Counted from the stretch's first letter, positions 18,193 to 26,166 are shown. The stretch: 35,622 bases of DNA from an uncultured Bacteroidales bacterium (GCA_945983015.1 CAMFSN010000003.1:1-35622); one strand, 5' to 3'. Program-made: numbers and translations. The notes: a model not told the origin generated them from the sequence alone.

Positions 18193-19463
18193 TCCTGAAA
18201 AAGTCCATACTTTAGAATTATCGAGGCGATTTCGGGATCGAGATTGCCTCGATATTTATATGTAGGCTCCATAGCTACAGCCAATTCCAATTCCTCCACC
18301 GCCTTCTGCTCAAGACCTCTTCTGGCATAGGCTATGGATAGCAGGTAATGCGAGGCTGCGCTCTTCTGACCCAGAGCCTCGAGAATCTGACTCGCGGTGG
18401 CATTGTATTCCAAGGCCAAGTATGCCAATGCGCTATGGTAGTCGCCATAGTCCGCGAGCAATTCCAAAGCCTGCTCCCAACTGCGCTGCTTAAGCAGAGC
18501 CACTCCCTTCAGGTAAGTGCTGTCCCCAGAGTGCCTTCGACAAAGCGCTTCGTCCGTAAGGGAACTCAGCGAACTGACATAATAAGTGATAGGCTCAGTG
18601 GCCTTGAAGGAATACAGGACTTTCTTCCCATCCCAGATCTCGGTTTTAATTTTCAGGCTGAATTTGTTAAGTGAAGCTCTGGATTTTATACTCTGTCTGT
18701 AGAGATAGACAAAACTCCTGCTTGGATCCAAGCAGGTACTGTCCCTTCTTACGGAACTATCCTCCAGGGGAGTCGTAATCAGTTTATCCCTATATTCCTG
18801 CTGACGGGATTTCTTAAAGGCATTGAAACCGATAAGCAGGGGTCTTCTAAAATGTCTCTCCAGACTTTCATCGGACATATCGGAGTTTGGAAAACGAGCT
18901 TTAAACCAGTCCACCTGCCCCCTGTCTACAAATCTGCTCGAATCGGCGGAAAGAGAAGAGAGGAAAGAATCGTACTTTCTGGCCGCCTTTAACTGAGCCT
19001 TTCTGAAATCTTCCCCGGTTAAGTAAACGGGGCTTAGACTCAGAGAGTCATTCTCGAAATACAGCACCGGATAAAAGCGAAGCTGCCAGGAAGGGTCCTG
19101 AAGGGAATCTGTAGCCACTATCATAAAGTCAAAGCGGATAAGTCCGGCCCTTTCGGCCGTGTTACGAAACCTGGCCACTATCACCGCCGCATCCAGGTTC
19201 TCAAAGGCAGTCACTTCCCCACTGTCCTCATCCCTTTTTACTGACATAGCATACAGGCCCTCCGAATCCTCTGCGTAAGACCTTCCCTCCCCAGCATATC
19301 GCCGCAGTTCGCCTTCCCCTGGGAGCATTAGAGAAGAATTTACCCCGCTCTTACGGATGGAATTGAGTTTGGCCGTGGGACCACAGGAGACAAAGAAGAG
19401 ACAGAAAAGCAATTTCCAAAGTGGCGACAAAGGGCCGCCGGATAGTTTAAGATTAGAAATCAT
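18183..19463 (-). CDS. Lipoprotein with C-terminal TPR-like helices
   Basis: A 426-residue predicted lipoprotein of unknown function (lipobox FVSC, Cys27). The middle is beta-rich with conserved-looking pieces (LRFYPVLYFENDSLSLSPVY, then LTGEDFRKAQLKAARKYDSF). The last ~110 residues are helical and TPR-like: LKGVALLKQRSWEQALELLA, SALAYLALEYNATASQILEA and AYARRGLEQKAVEELELAVA. I do not recognise an enzyme domain. It lies 30 bases downstream of the short LysR-type regulator on the same strand, so the two probably form an operon. Its 3' end overlaps nifJ by 10 bases in convergent orientation and contains the hairpin proposed as the nifJ terminator. Confidence 0.85.
   Translation of the reverse strand: MISNLKLSGGPLSPLWKLLFCLFFVSCGPTAKLNSIRKSGVNSSLMLPGEGELRRYAGEGRSYAEDSEGLYAMSVKRDEDSGEVTAFENLDAAVIVARFRNTAERAGLIRFDFMIVATDSLQDPSWQLRFYPVLYFENDSLSLSPVYLTGEDFRKAQLKAARKYDSFLSSLSADSSRFVDRGQVDWFKARFPNSDMSDESLERHFRRPLLIGFNAFKKSRQQEYRDKLITTPLEDSSVRRDSTCLDPSRSFVYLYRQSIKSRASLNKFSLKIKTEIWDGKKVLYSFKATEPITYYVSSLSSLTDEALCRRHSGDSTYLKGVALLKQRSWEQALELLADYGDYHSALAYLALEYNATASQILEALGQKSAASHYLLSIAYARRGLEQKAVEELELAVAMEPTYKYRGNLDPEIASIILKYGLFQDYS
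18219..18260 (+). terminator. Candidate intrinsic terminator of fabD-nifJ inside the convergent gene
   Basis: Bases 18219-18233 pair with 18240-18254 to give a 15-base-pair stem (13 Watson-Crick, 2 G-U) with a 6-base loop, followed on the + strand by an AT-rich ATTTATA stretch. It begins 27 bases after the nifJ stop. It lies within the coding end of the minus-strand lipoprotein gene. The trailing T tract is interrupted, so termination efficiency is uncertain, but the stem is by far the best seen near an operon end here. Confidence 0.6.
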
Positions 19464-19493
19464 AGTCGTATAAGTTTGGTTTATAATAAGTTT

Positions 19494-19847
19494 TTACTCT
19501 GTTTTAAGTTTCAGGTGCAAGTCATCTCCGAGGGCCCATATCTGAACTGTCCTTCCACTGTCCAGTTCCACTTCCAAGGGTCTGGGGGCATCGGGGCTGA
19601 AAGCCTGATTAGCCGCATCGTACCAGTGCAGGATATTCGAGGCATACTCTTCGAACTTCCGCCCGTCTTCATTCAATTCCACTCTGAAAGCCTGCCTTTC
19701 GAAAAGACTTCTGCCCAAGGCTTTCTCCAACTCAGCTATCTGCTGACTCACAGCAGGCTGACTTATACCCAAAAGCTTGGCGGCAGCGGAAAAACTGCCA
19801 TTCTTACACACAGTCTCGAAGACTCTCAGTCTGAAATCCTCTATCAT
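19494..19847 (-). CDS. LysR-type HTH regulator lacking an effector domain
   Basis: A 117-residue DNA-binding protein. Residues 1-75 are a LysR-type winged helix-turn-helix: FRLRVFETVCKNGSFSAAAK, then LLGISQPAVSQQIAELEKAL and GRSLFERQ. Typical LysR regulators are about 300 residues with a periplasmic-binding-like effector domain; here only a ~40-residue tail follows, ending LGDDLHLKLKTE. The reading frame has no sign of a frameshift: downstream is a 30-base gap and then an intact gene. It may be a natural short form, as I recall from other Bacteroidales, or a remnant. It is divergent from pncB, with 62 bases between the start codons, so it may regulate pncB and the adjacent lipoprotein gene (inference). 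Confidence 0.88.
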   Translation of the reverse strand: MIEDFRLRVFETVCKNGSFSAAAKLLGISQPAVSQQIAELEKALGRSLFERQAFRVELNEDGRKFEEYASNILHWYDAANQAFSPDAPRPLEVELDSGRTVQIWALGDDLHLKLKTE

Positions 19848-19851
19848 AGGG

Positions 19852-19859
19852 CAAACTTA
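19852..19859 (-). promoter_or_regulatory. Possible -7 box (TAAGTTTG) for the LysR-type gene
   Basis: Read on the minus strand, this is a perfect TAnnTTTG match ending only 4 nt before the ATG of the short LysR-type gene. If active, the transcript would start at or within the start codon. A looser match (TAAATTTTG, 19860-19868) lies just upstream and overlaps the divergent pncB promoter region. Confidence 0.35.
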
Positions 19860-19873
19860 CAAAATTTATTTAT

Positions 19874-19881
19874 TATTTTTG
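19874..19881 (+). promoter_or_regulatory. Bacteroidota -7 box (TATTTTTG) for pncB
   Basis: A perfect TAnnTTTG match ending 28 nt before the pncB ATG, the same spacing as at fabD. It lies in the 62-base divergent gap with the LysR-type gene, so the two promoters nearly overlap, a layout that often goes with regulation by the divergent regulator. Confidence 0.62.
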
Positions 19882-19909
19882 CCTACTTATTCTTAACAAT
19901 GACCGATAA

Positions 19910-21382
19910 ATGTTAGAAGATATCGCATACTGCTCAGACAAGTACCAGTACACGATGGGAAAGTCCTTCTTCGACTGCGGAATGCAGGACAAACGCGCCG
20001 TTTTCAATCTCTTTTACCGAAAAGCTCCAGAGAATAACAACTGGGCCGTGGTAAGCGGTGTGGACGAAGTGATCGAGATGGTTCAAAGTTTAGGCTCCAA
20101 GCCATCATCCTTCTTTGAGAAGTTCCTGCCAGGGGAAGAGTACGCTGACTTCAGAGAATATCTCAGCAAGATGAAGTTCACGGGTAACATCTACGCTATG
20201 AGAGAAGGAGAGATAGCCTTCCCTAAGCAGCCTATCATCACCGTGGAGGCCCCGCTCATCGAAGCCCAGGTACTTGAGACTCCTATGCTCTGCATAATGA
20301 ACCACCAGATGGCAGTAGCCACCAAAGCCTCCAGGGTATGCCGCTCTACGAACAAAGCGGTCAGCGAATTCGGATCCAGAAGAGCCCACGGTCCCTGGGC
20401 TGCCATCTATGGGGCAAAGGCCGCCATTATCGCCGGCTGCGCCGGCACTTCCAACATCCTGACAGGTAAGATTTTCGGCTGTGGAAGCACCGGCACTATG
20501 GCCCACAGTTTCGTCACCTCCTTCGGCTGTACGGTGGAAGGGGAACACGAAGCGTTCAAGGCCTATATCGACACCCACAAGGGAGAGAATCTCATCCTGC
20601 TGATAGACACTTACGACACCCTCAAATGCGGTCTTCTGAATGCTATCCGCAGTTTCAGAGAAGCTGGGATTGACGATAGCTACCCCTACGGTTATGGGGT
20701 GAGACTGGACAGCGGAGACTTGGCATACCTGTCCATAGAGGTGCGCAGGGTTCTGGACGAGAACGGGCTGAAGAACTGCAAGATCTTCGCCACCAACTCT
20801 TTGGACGAATACCTCATCTCCGACTTGGAAAGGCAGGGCGCGAAGATTGACTGCTATGGCGTGGGCGATGCCATCGCCACCAGCAAGGAAAACCCTTGCT
20901 TCGGAAATGTCTATAAGCTCGTGGAACTGGACGGGAAAGCGGTTATGAAAATGTCTGAGGACAGGGGAAAGATGATAGACCCCGGCTTCCAGGTCACCTG
21001 GCGTCTGGAAAAGGAAGGGGTTTACAAACTCGATGTCACCTGCCTTAGAGGCGACGCTACGGACAGGACCATAGCTGAAGGTGGGAGCGTTAGCATCTTC
21101 GACGAATTCGACAAGTACAAATACAAGAGCTTTATCTCAGGAGAATACAAAGCCCATAGGCTGCAGGAACAAGTTATGAAGGATGGACAGCGCTGTGGAC
21201 AGAGCTATAGTCTCCAGGAGAAAAAGGCATATTACCAACATAATCTAAATTGCCTGAGCCAGAGCGAGAGGCGTCTTATCAACCCGCATTTTTATAAGGT
21301 GGATATCTCCGAAGAACTGCTACAGGAAAAGATGCACATCATAGAACGCCTGGTTAAGGAGATAGAAGACTTCAGTATATGA
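19910..21382 (+). CDS. pncB: Nicotinate phosphoribosyltransferase
   Basis: A 490-residue cytosolic enzyme of NAD salvage that joins nicotinate and PRPP, with ATP hydrolysis, to make nicotinate mononucleotide. Conserved blocks are DKYQYTMGKSFFDCGMQ near the N-terminus, EFGSRRAHGPWAA, the catalytic-histidine motif GTMAHSF (His199), and the phosphate-binding GYGVRLDSGDLAYLS. The C-terminal lobe has YGVGDAIATSKENPCFGNVYK. The length fits the long PncB type found in Firmicutes and Bacteroidota (about 480-490), not the ~400-residue E. coli type. An upstream ATG at 19899 is out of frame and stops after five codons. The downstream C11 protease start overlaps the stop codon by 4 bases. Confidence 0.96.
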   Translation: MLEDIAYCSDKYQYTMGKSFFDCGMQDKRAVFNLFYRKAPENNNWAVVSGVDEVIEMVQSLGSKPSSFFEKFLPGEEYADFREYLSKMKFTGNIYAMREGEIAFPKQPIITVEAPLIEAQVLETPMLCIMNHQMAVATKASRVCRSTNKAVSEFGSRRAHGPWAAIYGAKAAIIAGCAGTSNILTGKIFGCGSTGTMAHSFVTSFGCTVEGEHEAFKAYIDTHKGENLILLIDTYDTLKCGLLNAIRSFREAGIDDSYPYGYGVRLDSGDLAYLSIEVRRVLDENGLKNCKIFATNSLDEYLISDLERQGAKIDCYGVGDAIATSKENPCFGNVYKLVELDGKAVMKMSEDRGKMIDPGFQVTWRLEKEGVYKLDVTCLRGDATDRTIAEGGSVSIFDEFDKYKYKSFISGEYKAHRLQEQVMKDGQRCGQSYSLQEKKAYYQHNLNCLSQSERRLINPHFYKVDISEELLQEKMHIIERLVKEIEDFSI

Positions 21383-22587
21383 AAAAAAGTACACTTGCCT
21401 TCATTCTATCCATAGCCCTTCTATCGGGATGTAATCCGGACTCCTACTCCCCATTCCCTAATTTGGGAGGAGAGGTTCCAGAGAGAGGAGTTGAGGAACT
21501 GGAGTATGAAAAGCTGCTTATACTCTATCTGGAAGGCTATAACAACCTCACCTTTGACATTCAGAAGAACATCTCGGAGTTCAGCCAGGGCTACCTTCCG
21601 AAGAAATCAGACAAGCAGGCGGTGCTAGTGTACTCTCATAATGCTATGAGCAAAGTGGATTGGCATACAAAGACAGAGCCGGTCATATACCGGATGTACA
21701 CTCATTACGGCGAAGTGATAAGGGACACGCTCTTCCGCTTTCCTGCCGACGAAGTCGCCCTCAGGCCGGAAGTCCTTAGGAAGAGCCTGAATTTCATCCG
21801 TAAAAATTTCCCTTCAACTTCCTACGGAATGCTGTTTAGCTCCCACGCAACTGGTTGGATTCCAAAAGATTATACCCTTAAATCAGAAGATATGAGTCCA
21901 TTTTCCTTAGGGGCGGAATACGACAATTCTACTTCCATCAACAAAGAGTATAACTTGGACATAACAGAATTTGCCGAGGCCATTCCTATGCATCTGGACT
22001 ATATAGTCTTCGACTGTTGTCTGATGGGAGGAGTGGAGACAAACTATGTCCTTAGGAACTGTACGGACAAAATAGTGGCTTCCCCCACCGAAGTTCTTAG
22101 CGAAGGATTTGATTACTTAGGTCTTGGAGAGAGACTATTAAGGGAAGGTGAAGCGGATCTGATAGGCGTATGCGAAGATTACTACAGCAAATGCGCTGAC
22201 AGTTACGCCACGGTGGCCCTCTACGACTGCTCTTATATGGACGAATTGGCAGACAAGTGCAAAAGTATCTTCGGCAATCACCCGAACCAAGTTCTGGAAG
22301 TAAAGAGCAGTGAGGTTCAAAGCTATAACTTCAGCTTTGACTACCACTATGACTTTAGGGACATAATAGCGAAGATGGGAGCAAGCCAAGAGGAACTCGC
22401 AGACTTGGACGAGACTATGGAGAAACTGGTCATATATAAGAAATCCACCCCGCGATTCATTAATGTCACCATCGAGGCGGAGCGCTATAGCGGAATGAGT
22501 ATGTATCTTCCGAGAAAAGGATGGAACGAACTGAATGATTACTATATGGATACGGACTGGAATAAGGCTACAGGTCTGCTTCGCTAA
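21379..22587 (+). CDS. Clostripain-family (C11) cysteine protease lipoprotein
   Basis: A 402-residue lipoprotein (lipobox LSGC, Cys18) of the clostripain-like peptidase family. The catalytic His is His156 in SSHATGW and the catalytic Cys is Cys214 in FDCCLMGGVE, both matching the family pattern (H-x-x-GW and D-x-C-M-x-x-x-E). The preceding segment VYSHNAMSKVDW and the later ASPTEVLSEGFDY also fit. C11 enzymes typically cut after Arg or Lys and may self-process. The start overlaps the pncB stop (ATGA), implying translational coupling to an NAD-salvage gene, an unusual partner. Membrane anchoring suggests periplasmic or surface action on proteins; a role linked to the S8/SusCD locus is possible but not shown. 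Confidence 0.9.
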   Translation: MKKSTLAFILSIALLSGCNPDSYSPFPNLGGEVPERGVEELEYEKLLILYLEGYNNLTFDIQKNISEFSQGYLPKKSDKQAVLVYSHNAMSKVDWHTKTEPVIYRMYTHYGEVIRDTLFRFPADEVALRPEVLRKSLNFIRKNFPSTSYGMLFSSHATGWIPKDYTLKSEDMSPFSLGAEYDNSTSINKEYNLDITEFAEAIPMHLDYIVFDCCLMGGVETNYVLRNCTDKIVASPTEVLSEGFDYLGLGERLLREGEADLIGVCEDYYSKCADSYATVALYDCSYMDELADKCKSIFGNHPNQVLEVKSSEVQSYNFSFDYHYDFRDIIAKMGASQEELADLDETMEKLVIYKKSTPRFINVTIEAERYSGMSMYLPRKGWNELNDYYMDTDWNKATGLLR

Positions 22588-22619
22588 GAGCAGGGCATAG
22601 CATTTCGGAAAAGAATTGT

Positions 22620-22627
22620 TATCTTTG
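22620..22627 (+). promoter_or_regulatory. Bacteroidota -7 box (TATCTTTG) for the lipid kinase gene
   Basis: A perfect TAnnTTTG match ending 27 nt before the ATG at 22655, in a 67-base gap after the C11 protease gene. Spacing agrees with the fabD and pncB boxes. No clear -33 element and no terminator hairpin for the upstream operon were seen. Confidence 0.65.
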
Positions 22628-22654
22628 TAGAAGAGTTAAACTTAAATATAATTA

Positions 22655-23599
22655 ATGGCTATAAAAAGGAAAGAATGGTACACCATAGTCAACCCCCACG
22701 CAGGCTCGGGAAAGACGATGTCCAAGTGGGTTCCTGCAGAGGAGCATCTGAAAAAGCTGGGCGTACCCATCCATACAGTTTACACTACACATAAACACCA
22801 CGCCGCAGAACTCGCAGCAGCGGCTGCCCGTATGGGATACAGAAAGATATTGGCCGTGGGTGGAGACGGTTCCATTCACGAAGTGTTCGAAGGGGTGCTC
22901 TCCTGGTGTGAGAGTTCCGGAGTGAATCCTCAGGAGTTCTATCTGGCATTGGTTCCCATAGGCAGCGGAAATGACTGGATCAAGTCTTTCAACATTCCCC
23001 GAGATACTATTAAGACCGCAGATATCCTGGCCAAAGGGCATTTCGTTCAGGAGGACGTAGTCAGGGTTAAATTTGCCGATTCGGTATCTTATATGGCTAA
23101 CATAGGCGGGATAGGCTTCGACTCCCACGTCTGCGAGAAAGTGAATTTCAGCAAGGAACAGGGAAAGCGCAAAGCCAGAATCTATCTGCACGCCCTACTG
23201 AACAATCTTTTCACCATCAAGCCCTTTAATGTGGAGTTCTACACGGATGACACTCTGGTGTACAAGGGCCCTGTTCTGGACATAGCCTTTGGAAATGGCT
23301 CCTACTGTGGCGGAGGTATGCAGCAATGCTGTCTGGCAGACCCGACTGACGGCATCTTGGACGCTATCATTGTCCCTAAGATAGCCATAAGCAAACTCCT
23401 GCCTGAACTCCCGAGAATCTATAACAAGAGCGTTAACGAATCGAAGCGTATCATCTATCAGAGGGGTAAGAAATTCAAGATCATTCCTCTGAACAAAGCT
23501 TCCGAGGACATAGTGGAACTGGACGGGGAGATTGAGGGCAGATTGCCTGTGGAAATCGAACTGCTTCCATACCATATAAACGTGCTTTCAAACAAATAA
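22655..23599 (+). CDS. Diacylglycerol kinase-family lipid kinase
   Basis: A 314-residue cytoplasmic or membrane-associated kinase of the DAGK catalytic family (YegS/BmrU/DgkB-like). Residues 13-20 show NPHAGSGK, an N-terminal nucleotide-site motif of this family. The glycine-rich ATP-binding motif GGDGSIHEV starts at Gly69, and PIGSGNDW follows at about residue 107. The C-terminal lobe includes [12 protein letters not shown] and DGILDAIIV, and ends with the beta-rich DGE block ([15 protein letters not shown]). It phosphorylates diacylglycerol or a related lipid with ATP; the exact lipid (DAG, sphingoid base) cannot be read from sequence. In Bacteroidales that make sphingolipids, a sphingosine-kinase-like role is possible. 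parA starts 20 bases after its stop. Confidence 0.92.
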   Translation: MAIKRKEWYTIVNPHAGSGKTMSKWVPAEEHLKKLGVPIHTVYTTHKHHAAELAAAAARMGYRKILAVGGDGSIHEVFEGVLSWCESSGVNPQEFYLALVPIGSGNDWIKSFNIPRDTIKTADILAKGHFVQEDVVRVKFADSVSYMANIGGIGFDSHVCEKVNFSKEQGKRKARIYLHALLNNLFTIKPFNVEFYTDDTLVYKGPVLDIAFGNGSYCGGGMQQCCLADPTDGILDAIIVPKIAISKLLPELPRIYNKSVNESKRIIYQRGKKFKIIPLNKASEDIVELDGEIEGRLPVEIELLPYHINVLSNK

Positions 23600-23605
23600 T
23601 TTTAT

Positions 23606-23613
23606 TATATTTG
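23606..23613 (+). promoter_or_regulatory. -7 box (TATATTTG) immediately before parA
   Basis: A perfect TAnnTTTG match ending only 6 nt before the parA ATG at 23620. The other boxes in this window lie 27-28 nt upstream of their start codons. If it is active, the transcript would begin at or very close to the A of the ATG, giving a leaderless mRNA. The alternative is that parA is read through from the lipid kinase gene and this box is incidental. Confidence 0.45.
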
Positions 23614-23619
23614 TCCCCT

Positions 23620-24396
23620 ATGGGAAAAGTTATTGCTATCGCAAATCAAAAAGGCGGCGTGGGCAAGACCACCACTGCCATTAATCTGGCTGCCTCTCTG
23701 GCAGTTCTGGAAAGGCGGGTGCTCATTATCGACGCCGACCCTCAGGCTAATACCACTTCTGGTCTGAACTATTCTCCGGATTCATCCGACGGACACACCC
23801 TGTATGAAGTAATGATAGGCTCCGTGACAGTAAAGGACTGTATAGTCCCTACCGAGATGAATTACCTGAAGATGCTTCCATCCCATATCAATCTGGTGGG
23901 AGCGGAGATCGAGATAATAGACCTTCCTGGCAGGGACCATATACTTAAAAACGCCTTGGAAGAAGTCCGTAACGACTACGACTATATCATAATAGACTGT
24001 GCCCCTTCCCTTGGGCTGATCACTGTCAACTGCCTGACTGCAGCTGACTCTGTGATAATACCGGTTCAACCGGAGTTTTTCGCACTGGAAGGTATTGGCA
24101 AGCTCCTTCAGACCATTCGTCTAGTGCAGAGCGGAAGTAATCCCGACTTGAACATCGAAGGCTTTGTGGTCACTATGTTCGATGGCAGGACAAAGGTGCA
24201 CGCCCAAGTGGTCAAACAGTTGAAGGAATACTTCAAGTCTATGGTTTTCAATACCATTATCCAGAGAAATATCCGTCTTTCCGAGGCTCCGTCCCACGGC
24301 AAGCCTATAGTTCTCTACGACATTAACAGTAACGGAACAAACAATTACCTGAATCTCGCCAAGGAGGTTCTGGAAAGAAATCACGATACTATATGA
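23620..24396 (+). CDS. parA: Chromosome-partitioning ATPase ParA (Soj)
   Basis: A 258-residue deviant-Walker ATPase that works with ParB and parS to segregate the replication origin. I chose the ATG at 23620 because it gives the standard N-terminus [19 protein letters not shown] with Walker A residues 11-18 (KGGVGKTT, signature Lys11). Further motifs are [13 protein letters not shown] (Walker A'), [12 protein letters not shown] (Walker B) and the [11 protein letters not shown] loop. It lacks the extra N-terminal DNA-binding domain of plasmid ParA (type Ia), so it is chromosomal or type Ib. The parB start overlaps its stop by 4 bases (ATGA). Confidence 0.97.
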   Translation: MGKVIAIANQKGGVGKTTTAINLAASLAVLERRVLIIDADPQANTTSGLNYSPDSSDGHTLYEVMIGSVTVKDCIVPTEMNYLKMLPSHINLVGAEIEIIDLPGRDHILKNALEEVRNDYDYIIIDCAPSLGLITVNCLTAADSVIIPVQPEFFALEGIGKLLQTIRLVQSGSNPDLNIEGFVVTMFDGRTKVHAQVVKQLKEYFKSMVFNTIIQRNIRLSEAPSHGKPIVLYDINSNGTNNYLNLAKEVLERNHDTI

Positions 24397-25331
24397 GTGC
24401 AGTCAACAGAGGTCTTGGCCGCGGTCTCGAGGCCATTTTGGGAGATATAACGGAGATAGATCAGCTCCGCAAGCCCGTAGGCTATCAGGATAAGAGCAGC
24501 GCTTCCAGCATTAACAGGCCAAGCGCTGACGTGCTTAGGGTACCTCTCTCCCAGATAGAACCGAACCCATTTCAACCTCGCATCAGTTTCGACAGGGAGG
24601 AACTGGAAGGCTTGGCATCTTCCATTAAGAGCCTTGGACTCATCAGTCCCATCACAGTCAGAAGGCTAGGTCCTGAGCATTATCAGATCATCAGTGGAGA
24701 AAGGCGTTACAGAGCCTGCCAGATGGCCGGTTTCTCAGAGGTACCTGCTTATGTAAGAGAAGCTGATGACCAGGGAATGCTGGAGATGGCTATAGTGGAA
24801 AATGTTCAGAGAGAGAATCTGGACCCTATAGAAGTGGCTCTCAGTTTCCAAAGACTACTCTCCGAATGTAATCTCACCCAGGAGCAGATGGCAGAACGTC
24901 TGGGTAAAAGCCGTTCTTCTATCGCTAACCAGATTCGCCTGCTCAGACTGCCGGTTAAGGTGCAGCACGACCTGAAAGTGGGTCAGATCAGCGTAGGTCA
25001 CGCTAAAGTCCTGCTCTCGGTGGAGGACCCTGAACTTCAGACCAAACTCTGCGACTACACCATTAAGAACGAATTGAACGTCAGACAGCTAGAGGCTAAG
25101 GTTAAGTCAATTCTGGACAGATTGGCTCAGCAGGAGACTCAGCAGCCTAGTCAAAGCGTCGCTGCTCCCGATATTCCTTCCGAGCACAAGGAACTCTGCA
25201 AGGAGATGGCTAGGTATTTCAAGGGTAAAATCAGCTTGAAACGCGCCGAGACCGGCAAGGGTTCCATTACTGTCAACTTCAACTCTGACGAGGAGGTAAA
25301 GCGATTCCTGGATGCACTCAAGAACGTTTAA
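24393..25331 (+). CDS. parB: Chromosome-partitioning CTPase ParB (Spo0J)
   Basis: A 312-residue DNA-binding CTP-dependent clamp that loads at parS sites. A short N-terminal ParA-contact motif is visible ([10 protein letters not shown], residues 7-16). The CTP-binding motifs are NPFQPR (58-63), GERRYRAC (102-109) and ENVQRENL (136-143). The helix-turn-helix lies at about 161-182 ([20 protein letters not shown]). A Gln-rich linker ([10 protein letters not shown]) precedes the C-terminal dimerisation domain, [20 protein letters not shown]. Coupled to parA by a 4-base overlap. I did not find a full parS palindrome in the window. Confidence 0.97.
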   Translation: MSAVNRGLGRGLEAILGDITEIDQLRKPVGYQDKSSASSINRPSADVLRVPLSQIEPNPFQPRISFDREELEGLASSIKSLGLISPITVRRLGPEHYQIISGERRYRACQMAGFSEVPAYVREADDQGMLEMAIVENVQRENLDPIEVALSFQRLLSECNLTQEQMAERLGKSRSSIANQIRLLRLPVKVQHDLKVGQISVGHAKVLLSVEDPELQTKLCDYTIKNELNVRQLEAKVKSILDRLAQQETQQPSQSVAAPDIPSEHKELCKEMARYFKGKISLKRAETGKGSITVNFNSDEEVKRFLDALKNV

Positions 25332-26166
25332 AATACTTCTGCTCTGCACTATCACCCTGTGTATCACCGCTTTGAAGGCCCAAGCCCAGTTTAAGGATGA
25401 GGCCTTCAGTCAGAATTATGGGGAGGATAACGAAGCCCCTGCCGATTCCACGGATAAGATTTTCGACGTGAAAAAATACTTCCGCGGGCTTGGGCATAAG
25501 ACTACTCTGGATGTAGCCACAGCCTTTGAAGGCTCCCTTATATGCGTGGGCGGTATGCAGATTTATAATAAAGACTACTGGAAACTGCCCATAGTCTATG
25601 GTGGAATAGCTGCAGGAATTGGCGGAGGCATCTACTACGGGAATCAAGGGAACAGCACTGCCAGCACCCTCTGTTACCTGGGCGCAGGTCTGATGTACTG
25701 GGGCAGTTTTATGGACGGAGTAATCTGCTATGAGCCAAAGGATTGGCCTAATCCCCAGAAAGCTACGCTCTACTCCCTGCTGGTGCCTGGTCTGGGCCAG
25801 ATATATAACCACGAGATATGGAAACTCCCCCTCTACTGGGGCATAATGATAGGAGGAGCCAGCTACTATGTAAAGTTCAAGCAGAACTATGAGCGCTTCC
25901 GCGACCTCTATAATGCCGAAGACACCACATACATTCCTCTGGAAACCTCCAAATACTATAAAAATCTCTACCGCAGGTATCGTGACTACGCCCTCCTGGT
26001 CACCTTCGCCGGCTATCTGCTTCAGGTCATCGATGCCAATGTCTTTGCCTATATGCACGACTTTGAAATCTCCGAGGACATATCCCTGAAGCTCTCCCCT
26101 TCCCTCATAGCCCCTGACCCATTCAGCGCCCCTGCACTTGGGATGGGACTCTGCCTGACATTCTAA
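25312..26166 (+). CDS. DUF5683 membrane protein of the parAB cluster
   Basis: A 284-residue protein with an N-terminal signal peptide (cleavage near AQAQ, residue 25) and several hydrophobic, Gly-rich membrane segments. It contains the DUF5683 hallmark KATLYSLLVPGLGQIYN (150-166), continuing HEIWKLPLYWG and KFKQNYERFRDLYN. A second, more degenerate copy precedes it: KTTLDVATAFEGSLICVGG (63-81) and MQIYNKDYWKLPIVYGG (82-98). The protein thus looks like two tandem units about 80 residues apart. Its start lies inside parB (20-base overlap), and this gene order (parA, parB, DUF5683) recurs across Bacteroidota. Function is unknown; an envelope role coupled to chromosome segregation is plausible. 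Its last 44 bases overlap the convergent HhH-protein gene. Confidence 0.9.
   Translation: MHSRTFKILLLCTITLCITALKAQAQFKDEAFSQNYGEDNEAPADSTDKIFDVKKYFRGLGHKTTLDVATAFEGSLICVGGMQIYNKDYWKLPIVYGGIAAGIGGGIYYGNQGNSTASTLCYLGAGLMYWGSFMDGVICYEPKDWPNPQKATLYSLLVPGLGQIYNHEIWKLPLYWGIMIGGASYYVKFKQNYERFRDLYNAEDTTYIPLETSKYYKNLYRRYRDYALLVTFAGYLLQVIDANVFAYMHDFEISEDISLKLSPSLIAPDPFSAPALGMGLCLTF

Noticed and set aside
25318-26058. 246-codon minus-strand open frame opposite the DUF5683 gene
   Set aside because: The plus-strand protein has a signal peptide, DUF5683 motifs and parAB linkage; the antisense frame has none.
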